A stretch of DNA of 18,669 nt, from NCBI GenBank assembly GCA_900541785.1, contig UQKY01000046.1, positions 1 to 18,669 on the forward strand, read 5' to 3'. The DNA comes from an uncultured Collinsella sp. (GTDB lineage Bacteria; Actinomycetota; Coriobacteriia; Coriobacteriales; Coriobacteriaceae). A program made the position numbers and the translations under genes. Every line of letters starts with the position of its first letter. Position 1 is the stretch's first letter. The notes under the pieces are model-generated. The model saw only the letters and a list, made by a program, of their open reading frames with translations, had not been told where the DNA came from and ran no database searches. Shown one piece after another: positions 7,797-13,888 of the stretch.

Positions 7797-8010
7797 GCTG
7801 AGACTCCTCACAAACTTAAAACCTACGAAAGCGGGGGTTTACCCGATTGTTACCTAAATATGCACTGCATTTGCGGGCTGCGCACAACAACCAGCCATAT
7901 TAACGCGCATGTGCGGCGGTGTGGCGCAATGTAGTGGCGGCCTGCGCGATAATGGACGGGAATTACACGGAAACGTAAAGGCTTCTTAAAGAATTGGCGA
8001 GGATAGAGCT
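7797..8010. promoter_or_regulatory. divergent promoter region
   Basis: Shared upstream region of the LTA-synthase-like gene and the nitroreductase. It contains the 11-bp palindrome ATGCACTGCAT (7860-7870), a GGGTTTACCC palindrome (7836-7845) and GATAAT (7948-7953), a possible -10 for the nitroreductase. No convincing -35 box accompanies it. Promoters must lie here because both genes start from it, but exact sites are uncertain. Confidence 0.35.
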
Positions 8011-8886
8011 ATGGGCGAGCAGGTTTGTATGACGGGCGCCGAGTACTGCGACGGAGCTGCGGGCGTGGATGCGAACGGTTATCCGGTCGAGACTACGGGT
8101 AACGCGGTGCTGGACATCTTGGAGCACCGCTCGTCCACGCGTGCCTTCGCGCGTGATGACGACGACCGCCCCGTGGCGGTGACCGACGAGCAGCGGGCGG
8201 CAATCTTGCATGCGGCGAGTCGCGCGCCGTCGGCGGGCGCCATGATGATGTATTCCATCGTGAGCATCCGCGAGCAAGCTACGCTCGACCGCCTGGCCGA
8301 CCTGTGCGACCATCAGCCCATGATCGCCAAGGCGCCCTGGGCACTCATATTTGTGGTCGATTATGCCAAGTGGATCGATCTGTTTGAGCACGTGGGCTGC
8401 TTTGAGCCCGAGTTTGTCGAGCGCACGGGCAAGGCGCCCCGCCGCGCGCCGGGTTTGGGCGACTTTGCCATCGCGGCTCAGGACGCCGTGATCGCCGCGC
8501 AAAACGCCGTGGTTGCCGCCGAGGCCCTGGGGCTGGGGAGCTGCTACATCGGTGATATCGTCGAGAATGCCGAGGAAGTTGCCGAGCTGCTCGATCTGCC
8601 ACCCTATACCATGCCGCTGTCGATGCTTATTATCGGCACGCCTCGCAAGGAGCGTCCGGCGATTGCGCATCCCGTGGTGAACCTGGTGCACGAGGAGCGC
8701 TACTGCCGCGCCGATGCTGCGACTATGGATGCGCAGGTGGCCGAGATGGACGCGATGTTCCGCCCGCATGCCCGCGAGGTGGGGGAGCGCGTCGTGGACA
8801 TCTATACCCGCAAGCACACGAGTCCCTTTATGGCCGAGATGAGCCGATCCATGGAATGGTGGTTCAAAAACTGGCTTGGAAAATGA
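8011..8886 (+). CDS. nitroreductase family protein (FMN-dependent)
   Basis: Protein of 291 residues, preceded by GAGGA seven bases before the ATG. Family motifs: RSSTRAF (40-46), whose arginines and serines normally contact FMN phosphate; RAPSAG (71-76); and the glycine-rich GLGSCYIGDI (174-183) near the end of the fold. Family members use NAD(P)H to reduce nitro groups, quinones or other electron-poor substrates via FMN; the physiological substrate is not predictable. The protein has an N-terminal extension of about 30 residues and a C-terminal helical tail of about 60 residues past the fold, which may belong to the dimer interface. Transcribed alone, with a long hairpin right after the stop codon. 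Confidence 0.87.
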   Translation: MGEQVCMTGAEYCDGAAGVDANGYPVETTGNAVLDILEHRSSTRAFARDDDDRPVAVTDEQRAAILHAASRAPSAGAMMMYSIVSIREQATLDRLADLCDHQPMIAKAPWALIFVVDYAKWIDLFEHVGCFEPEFVERTGKAPRRAPGLGDFAIAAQDAVIAAQNAVVAAEALGLGSCYIGDIVENAEEVAELLDLPPYTMPLSMLIIGTPRKERPAIAHPVVNLVHEERYCRADAATMDAQVAEMDAMFRPHAREVGERVVDIYTRKHTSPFMAEMSRSMEWWFKNWLGK

Positions 8887-8887
8887 C

Positions 8888-8922
8888 GAATGTGACAAAG
8901 GGACAGTCCCTTTGTCGCATTC
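8888..8922. repeat. REP-like perfect hairpin after the nitroreductase gene
   Basis: GAATGYGACAAAGGGAC and its complement form a 17-bp stem (one wobble pair) around a single central base. It begins one base past the stop codon. There is no U-tract, so it looks more like a mobile palindromic repeat or mRNA 3'-end stabiliser than a classical terminator. Confidence 0.7.
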
Positions 8923-8938
8923 CATATCGCGGCGGTGG

Positions 8939-8955
8939 CCTAAAGGCCGTATAAA
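8939..8955 (-). promoter_or_regulatory. KdpE-box-like direct repeat upstream of kup
   Basis: On the minus strand the sequence reads TTTATA, five bases, TTTAGG. The E. coli KdpE site, as I recall it, is TTTATA-N5-TTTACA; this matches 10 of 12 positions. It lies about 50 bp before the TATAAT in front of kup, a plausible activator position. kdpDE lie downstream in the same cluster. Prediction only. Confidence 0.35.
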
Positions 8956-9004
8956 TGTTTATCTAGCTGGGAAAACAGCGCCATTCAAACATGGGCCGAT
9001 TACC

Positions 9005-9010
9005 TATAAT
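9005..9010 (+). promoter_or_regulatory. kup: -10 element of the kup promoter
   Basis: Exact TATAAT 36 bp before the kup start codon. The -35 region (ATTCAA, 8983-8988, 16-bp spacer) is poor, as expected for an activated promoter. The resulting leader of about 30 bases leaves no room for a c-di-AMP riboswitch, which other kup genes often carry. Confidence 0.55.
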
Positions 9011-9045
9011 TCCTTCGAACATTAAAGTTGGGAGGAAACCGGCTT

Positions 9046-11073
9046 ATGGAACAGAAGGCCAAGGAGGCAGCCTCGCACGCTGCGATTCCTGTGAGCATCT
9101 CGGCGATGCTCGTCACGCTGGGCGTGGTGTACGGCGATATCGGCACCAGCCCTATGTATGTAACCAAGGCGCTCGTTGCCGGCAACGGCGGCATCGGAAG
9201 CGTGACGGAGGAGTTCGTGCTTGGCGCGCTCTCCCTTGTCGTGTGGACGGTCACGCTGCTGACCACCATCAAGTATGTGCTCATCTCGCTGCGCGCCGAT
9301 AACCATGGTGAGGGCGGCATCTTTGCCCTGTACAGCCTGGTCAAGCGCTGCGGCAAATGGCTTATCATCCCCGCCATGCTGGGTGGCGCCGCGCTGCTCG
9401 CCGACGGCATCCTGACGCCGGCCGTTACCGTTACCACGGCCATCGAGGGCCTGCGCACCATCCCGGCGGTCCATGCCGTGCTGGGCGATGACCAGGGCCG
9501 CGTCGTCGCCATTACGCTCGCCATCATTATCGTGCTCTTCTTGGTGCAGCGCATCGGTACGGCCAAGATCGGTCACGCCTTTGGCCCCATCATGACGCTG
9601 TGGTTCCTGTTCCTGGGCGGCACGGGTCTGTTCTTTGTCTTCCAGCACCCCGCCGTGCTGCTGTGCCTCAACCCGGTGCGCGGCATCGCCTTTTTGCTGA
9701 GCCCCAACAACCACGCGGGCATCATGATTCTGGGCAGCTGTTTCCTCGCCACCACCGGTGCCGAGGCGCTCTACTCAGACATGGGCCACGTCGGCCGCGG
9801 CAACATCTACGCTACCTGGCCGTTCGTTAAGTGCTGCCTGCTGCTTTCCTATATGGGCCAGGGCGCTTGGCTTATGAACAACGCTGCCAACCCCGAGCTC
9901 ATGGGCATTGCCGACCTCAACCCGTTCTACCAGATGCTCGCCCCGGGCCTGCGCCCGTTTGCCGTAGGCCTTTCCACCGTCGCGGCCATCATCGCCTCGC
10001 AGGCGCTCATCACCGGCGCATTCTCGCTGGTGTCCGAGGCCAGCCGTCTGGACCTTATGCCGCACATGCAGGTCTTCTACCCTGCCGAGACCAAGGGCCA
10101 GCTCTACATCCCCATGGTCAACAACGTCATGCTTGTCGGCTGCGTCATCGTGGTGCTGCTGTTCCAGAACTCGGCGCATATGGAAGCTGCCTACGGCCTT
10201 GCCATCACGCTGACTATGATGTGCACCACGCTGCTGCTCTTCTTCTACCTGCATGAGGAGCGCAAGCTCAAGGTTGCTCCGTGGATCTTCGCGGCCTTCT
10301 TCCTTTTGCTCGAAGGCTTCTTCTTCGTGAGCTCGCTCACCAAGTTCTTCCACGGCGGCTACTTCACCATCCTCATGGCTGCACTCATCATGGGCATTAT
10401 GGTGTGCTGGTACAACGGCACGGCGGTCGAGCAGCGCCAGTTTACGCTGCTGCCGCTGCGCAGCTACCTGCCGCAGCTCAAGCGCCTGCGTGACGACGAC
10501 CGTTACGAGCGCATGAGCGACAACGTCGTGTACCTGACCAAGGACACCCATACCGACTACATCGACCGCGATATCGTCTATTCGATCTTAGACAAGCATC
10601 CCAAGCGCGCCCGCGCCTGGTGGTTTGTGAATGTCGAGACCATGGACGAACCGCACACCTTTGCCTATTCGGTCGAGACGTTCGGCACCGACTACGTGTT
10701 CCGCGTGCATCTGTACCTGGGCTACAAGATCAACCAGCGCGTCAATGCCTACCTGCGTCAGGTTGTTCAGGACCTGGCTGCCACCGGCGAGCTGCCGCCG
10801 CAGACGCATGACTACTCGGTCTACAAGGATCCGGGCAACATCGGTACGTTCAAGTTCGTCCTGATCCGTAAGCTTCTGGCGCCCGAAAGCGATGTGGAGC
10901 CCAGCGAGCGCACGGCCATCACGCTCAAGTACATCATCCGCCGCGCCGCCGGCACACCCGCGCGTTGGTACGGCCTGGAGAACTCCAACGTGAGCTTTGA
11001 GTACGTGCCGCTGTTCACCAAGTTCAAGGCCGTGAACAAGATGCAGCGCCTGGCTCCCAACGAGCGGCCGTAG
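9046..11073 (+). CDS. kup: Kup-type potassium uptake protein
   Basis: Integral membrane K+/H+ symporter of 675 residues, the usual Kup length. The family signature GVVYGDIGTSP is at residues 26-36, followed by EGGIFALYSL-like and LADGILTPAVTV segments typical of the first helices. About 12 hydrophobic segments run to residue 460, then a cytosolic C-terminal domain of about 200 residues. The ATG at 9046 follows GGGAGG (9030-9035) at a 10-base spacing; an in-frame TTG at 9028 overlaps that ribosome binding site and is unlikely. Kup is a constitutive, low-energy-cost potassium importer in E. coli. Here it heads a cluster with a small membrane protein and KdpDE genes, and has a KdpE-like box upstream, so potassium- or turgor-dependent control is plausible. 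Confidence 0.95.
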   Translation: MEQKAKEAASHAAIPVSISAMLVTLGVVYGDIGTSPMYVTKALVAGNGGIGSVTEEFVLGALSLVVWTVTLLTTIKYVLISLRADNHGEGGIFALYSLVKRCGKWLIIPAMLGGAALLADGILTPAVTVTTAIEGLRTIPAVHAVLGDDQGRVVAITLAIIIVLFLVQRIGTAKIGHAFGPIMTLWFLFLGGTGLFFVFQHPAVLLCLNPVRGIAFLLSPNNHAGIMILGSCFLATTGAEALYSDMGHVGRGNIYATWPFVKCCLLLSYMGQGAWLMNNAANPELMGIADLNPFYQMLAPGLRPFAVGLSTVAAIIASQALITGAFSLVSEASRLDLMPHMQVFYPAETKGQLYIPMVNNVMLVGCVIVVLLFQNSAHMEAAYGLAITLTMMCTTLLLFFYLHEERKLKVAPWIFAAFFLLLEGFFFVSSLTKFFHGGYFTILMAALIMGIMVCWYNGTAVEQRQFTLLPLRSYLPQLKRLRDDDRYERMSDNVVYLTKDTHTDYIDRDIVYSILDKHPKRARAWWFVNVETMDEPHTFAYSVETFGTDYVFRVHLYLGYKINQRVNAYLRQVVQDLAATGELPPQTHDYSVYKDPGNIGTFKFVLIRKLLAPESDVEPSERTAITLKYIIRRAAGTPARWYGLENSNVSFEYVPLFTKFKAVNKMQRLAPNERP

Positions 11074-11142
11074 TCGACGCTCGAGGTTTGTCTGCGAACG
11101 GGCGGGCTTGTAATGACGGAGATTGAGTCCTGGGAGGAAACC

Positions 11143-11337
11143 ATGGATGCAAAGGTGCTTGACGGTTGCGATCTTGCTGCCGAGCTGGTGCGTGAGGCGC
11201 GCGTCGACGCCGCCGAAGATCGGTTCTTTACGAATCGTGCCAACATGGACATGGCCGACCGTGTGATCTCGATCGTGGTGACGCTGCTTGTCGCGGCGTG
11301 CGTGTGCGCACTGCTCGCGCACATGCTGTTTGTCTAA
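11143..11337 (+). CDS. small single-helix membrane protein (unknown)
   Basis: A 64-residue protein starting at the ATG at 11143, which has GGGAGG five bases upstream; an ATG at 11113 has no such site. Residues 1-39 are acidic and hydrophilic (ELVREARVDAAEDRFF), then one hydrophobic helix (about 42-62) ends the protein. I do not recognise a family. It sits between kup and kdpDE, about 70 bp after kup, and its leader TGGGAGGAAACC is identical to that of kup, which argues for co-expression. By position it might be a small modulator of Kup or of the kinase, analogous to KdpF for KdpABC, but no sequence similarity supports that. Confidence 0.65.
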   Translation: MDAKVLDGCDLAAELVREARVDAAEDRFFTNRANMDMADRVISIVVTLLVAACVCALLAHMLFV

Positions 11338-11383
11338 CGATCGCAGACTGCAAAGGCTATACACTTGGAACCACCACAAGGGG

Positions 11384-11430
11384 AAACCACCACAAAGGTG
11401 CCTGTCCCCTTTGTGGTGGTTTTTGTTTTT
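11384..11430 (+). terminator. intrinsic terminator between the small protein gene and kdpD
   Basis: Perfect 15-bp stem (11384-11398 with 11408-11422; AAACCACCACAAAGG) with a 9-base loop and a TTGTTTTT tail. A partial direct copy, ACCACCACAA, precedes it at 11370. It suggests that kup and the small gene form one unit and kdpDE another, with kdpD expressed by read-through or from its own promoter very close to the start. Confidence 0.8.
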
Positions 11431-11450
11431 GAGAGAGGGGCGGAACGCTG

Positions 11451-13076
11451 ATGGACGTCCGTACGGACGGCGATATTGCCGATAGCTTTTGGTGGCGGCG
11501 CACAACGCTGACGCGCCGCACTCCTCTGTATGACGCCTGCGTATCGGTGGGGCTGCTGGTCGCGGCGACGATTGTGGGCGCGCTGCTCGACCATCCGGGT
11601 CTCGCGCCGAGCATCATGATCGTCTATGTGTTCGCCGTTCAGCTGTGCGCATTCTTTACCTGGAGTCGCCTGTATTGCTTGCTGAGCTCGGCTGCCGCCG
11701 TGGCGCTCTACAACTTCTTGTTTGTCGACCCGCGCTACTCGCTGTCGCTTATCGACCGCGGCTATCCCGGCATGTTCTTCATCATGTTCGTGGTCTCGCT
11801 TGTGTCGAGCTCGATTGCGTTGGCCCTGCGCCGCGCCTTGGCACAGGCTGCCGCTAGCGACCGCCGCACGCATATGGTGCTCGAGACCAACCGCATGCTG
11901 CAGCGGTGCGCCGATCAGCATCAGATCGTTCACGCCATGGCCACGCAGCTGGCGCGTCTTTCGGGCTGTCCGGTCGTGTGGTACAGCGCCGACGCCGAGG
12001 GCGATGACCTGCTGCCGCGTGCGACGTACACAGCCGTGGGCGATGCCGCGCCGGTGCACGAGCTGGCGCCGCAGATGCCGCCGCGGCTCTCGGCGTCCGC
12101 CTACGTGGGAACGCCGCTCGATGCCACGTTTGGCGGCTCGGCGTTTTATGGCATCTACCTGACGGTTCGCACGGGCGACGGCTTCGTGCGCTCGGGCGAC
12201 CCCGCCTCGGTGGTGGGCGTGCTGGCTATCGTTGCCGAGCCCGACGTGCTGACACATGAGGAGCGGACACTTGCCGATGCTATCGTGAGCGAAGGCGAGC
12301 TGGCACTCGATCGCGCCCGCGCCATGGAGGCACGCGAGGAGGCGGCGGTACTCGCCAAAAACGAACAGCTGCGCGCCAACCTGCTGCGCTCCATCTCGCA
12401 CGATCTGCGCACGCCGCTTACCAGTATTTCGGGTAATGCCGACGTGCTGCTCGACCAGGGCTCGACCGGCACCGCCGTGCTCGATGCCCAGACGCGCCGC
12501 GGCCTGCTTCTATCCATTCGCTCGGATGCGCTGTGGCTCAACGCCACTGTCGAGAACCTGCTTGCCATCACCAAGCTCGAGGGCGGCGGCATGCATCTGT
12601 CGACTACGCTCGAGCTTATGGACGATATCGTCGAGGAGGCGCTGCGCCACGTAAGTCCGGCCGTGCGCGAGCATGACCTTAAGGTGGTGGCGTGCGATGA
12701 GCCGGCGCTCGTCAACGTCGATGCGCGTCTGATGGTGCAGCTGGTGGTCAATCTGGTGAACAACGCCATCACGTATACGCCCGCAGGCTCGCATATCGTG
12801 ATCTCGATTGGCGTCGACGATGGACGCGTGGCGTGCTCGGTGGCCGATGACGGCCCGGGCATTGCGCCCGAGGACCGCGAGCGAATCTTTGAGTCGTTCT
12901 ACACCGCCAACCACGGTCTTGCCGACAGCCATCGCAGCGTGGGCCTAGGTCTTTCGCTCTGCCGCTCCATTGCGCTGGCGCATGGCGGTAGCATAGAGGT
13001 TGCCGCGGCGGACCCGCACGGCTCGGTCTTTACGATTGAGCTTCCCGTCGCCGACGTTTCGTTTGATAAGGAGTAG
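11451..13076 (+). CDS. kdpD: KdpD-type sensor histidine kinase, short form lacking the N-terminal sensor half
   Basis: Membrane kinase of 541 residues that should phosphorylate the following KdpE. Order: four closely spaced transmembrane helices of the KdpD DUF4118 type (about 28-128, with FLFVDPRYSL at 89-98), a GAF-like segment (about 140-290), a HisKA H-box SISHDLRTPL with His317, and a HATPase domain with N-box (434-441), DDGPGIAPED (467-475) and GLGLSL (498-503). E. coli KdpD is about 890 residues; the roughly 350-residue N-terminal KdpD ATPase/universal-stress part is absent here, and the start region (GAGGGG, then ATG) shows no sign of truncation. It overlaps functionally with kdpE, only four bases downstream. 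Potassium or ionic-strength sensing is inferred from family membership and from the kup neighbour. Confidence 0.9.
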   Translation: MDVRTDGDIADSFWWRRTTLTRRTPLYDACVSVGLLVAATIVGALLDHPGLAPSIMIVYVFAVQLCAFFTWSRLYCLLSSAAAVALYNFLFVDPRYSLSLIDRGYPGMFFIMFVVSLVSSSIALALRRALAQAAASDRRTHMVLETNRMLQRCADQHQIVHAMATQLARLSGCPVVWYSADAEGDDLLPRATYTAVGDAAPVHELAPQMPPRLSASAYVGTPLDATFGGSAFYGIYLTVRTGDGFVRSGDPASVVGVLAIVAEPDVLTHEERTLADAIVSEGELALDRARAMEAREEAAVLAKNEQLRANLLRSISHDLRTPLTSISGNADVLLDQGSTGTAVLDAQTRRGLLLSIRSDALWLNATVENLLAITKLEGGGMHLSTTLELMDDIVEEALRHVSPAVREHDLKVVACDEPALVNVDARLMVQLVVNLVNNAITYTPAGSHIVISIGVDDGRVACSVADDGPGIAPEDRERIFESFYTANHGLADSHRSVGLGLSLCRSIALAHGGSIEVAAADPHGSVFTIELPVADVSFDKE

Positions 13077-13080
13077 CGCT

Positions 13081-13794
13081 GTGCCGAACTCTGCCGTAAA
13101 ACCGCTCATCTTGGTCGTTGAGGACGACCCCGCCGTTCGCAATCTTATTGTTGCCGCGCTCGAGGCGCACGGCTTGCGTCATATGGCCGTGGAGACCGCC
13201 CATGCCGCCATCGCCGCCGCCTCATCGCAGGCACCGAGCATTGTGCTGCTCGATCTTGGTCTGCCCGATATGGACGGCGTCAAGGTGGTGGAGTCGGTGC
13301 GCGCATGGTCGGGCATGCCGATCATTGTGGTCTCGGCGCGCAGCGAGGACGCGGACAAGATTCGCGCGCTCGATGCCGGTGCCGACGACTACCTGACCAA
13401 GCCGTTTTCGGTCGAAGAGCTACTCGCGCGCATTCGCACGACGCTCAGGCGCCTTTCGTATGCGCAGATTGGCATGGGTGCGTCCGAGGGCTCGTTCGAT
13501 ACCGGTGAGCTGCATATCGATTTTGATGCCGGCATCGCCACGATGGATGGCGAGGAGCTGCATCTGACGCCGATCGAGTACAAACTGCTATGCCTGCTGG
13601 CGCATAACGCCGACAAGGTGCTGACGCACCAGTCTATCCTGCACGAGATTTGGGGCACGGCAACCAAGAGCGACCTGGCGAGCCTGCGCGTCTTTATGGG
13701 CACGTTGCGTAAGAAGATCGAGTCCGACCCCGCGCACCCGCGCTATATCCAAACGCACGTGGGCATCGGTTACCGATTGGTCACCCAAGGTTAG
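13081..13794 (+). CDS. kdpE: KdpE-type response regulator (OmpR/PhoB family)
   Basis: Transcription factor of 237 residues starting at GTG 13081, four bases after the kdpD stop, with AAGGAG inside the end of kdpD seven bases upstream: tight coupling. Receiver domain residues 8-120 carry the acidic pocket Glu14/Asp15, phosphoacceptor Asp58 in LLDLGLPDMDG, and Lys107 in YLTKPF. The C-terminal winged helix (about 140-237) has LTPIEYKLLCLL and the HPRYIQTHVGIGYRL ending typical of this family. In other bacteria KdpE activates kdpFABC; no such operon lies in the window, so kup or distant genes are the likely targets. Confidence 0.92.
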   Translation: MPNSAVKPLILVVEDDPAVRNLIVAALEAHGLRHMAVETAHAAIAAASSQAPSIVLLDLGLPDMDGVKVVESVRAWSGMPIIVVSARSEDADKIRALDAGADDYLTKPFSVEELLARIRTTLRRLSYAQIGMGASEGSFDTGELHIDFDAGIATMDGEELHLTPIEYKLLCLLAHNADKVLTHQSILHEIWGTATKSDLASLRVFMGTLRKKIESDPAHPRYIQTHVGIGYRLVTQG

Positions 13795-13819
13795 ATCGCC
13801 AACCACCATCCCAATATGA

Positions 13820-13884
13820 GTTGCGGTGAAATAGTTCCTGTTTAGGCCTTTGCCAGGCATTTTTAGGAACTATTCCACCGCAAC
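13820..13884. terminator. long hairpin between convergent kdpE and rlmKL
   Basis: GTTGCGGTGAAATAGTTCCT (13820-13839) pairs with 13865-13884 over 20 bp with one mismatch; the 25-base loop holds a small GCCT/AGGC stem. It is followed by TTTGTTATTT on the plus strand. It lies between two genes that end toward each other, so it may terminate both, or be a palindromic genomic repeat used as such. Confidence 0.65.
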
Positions 13885-13888
13885 TTTG

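Noticed and set aside
5559..7934. A 791-codon plus-strand open frame
   Set aside because: Antisense shadow of the LTA-synthase-like gene, which has active-site motifs and codon bias on the minus strand; the shadow has no recognisable domain.
8923..9045. c-di-AMP riboswitch before kup
   Set aside because: The conserved core could not be found and the likely transcription start leaves only about 30 bases of leader.
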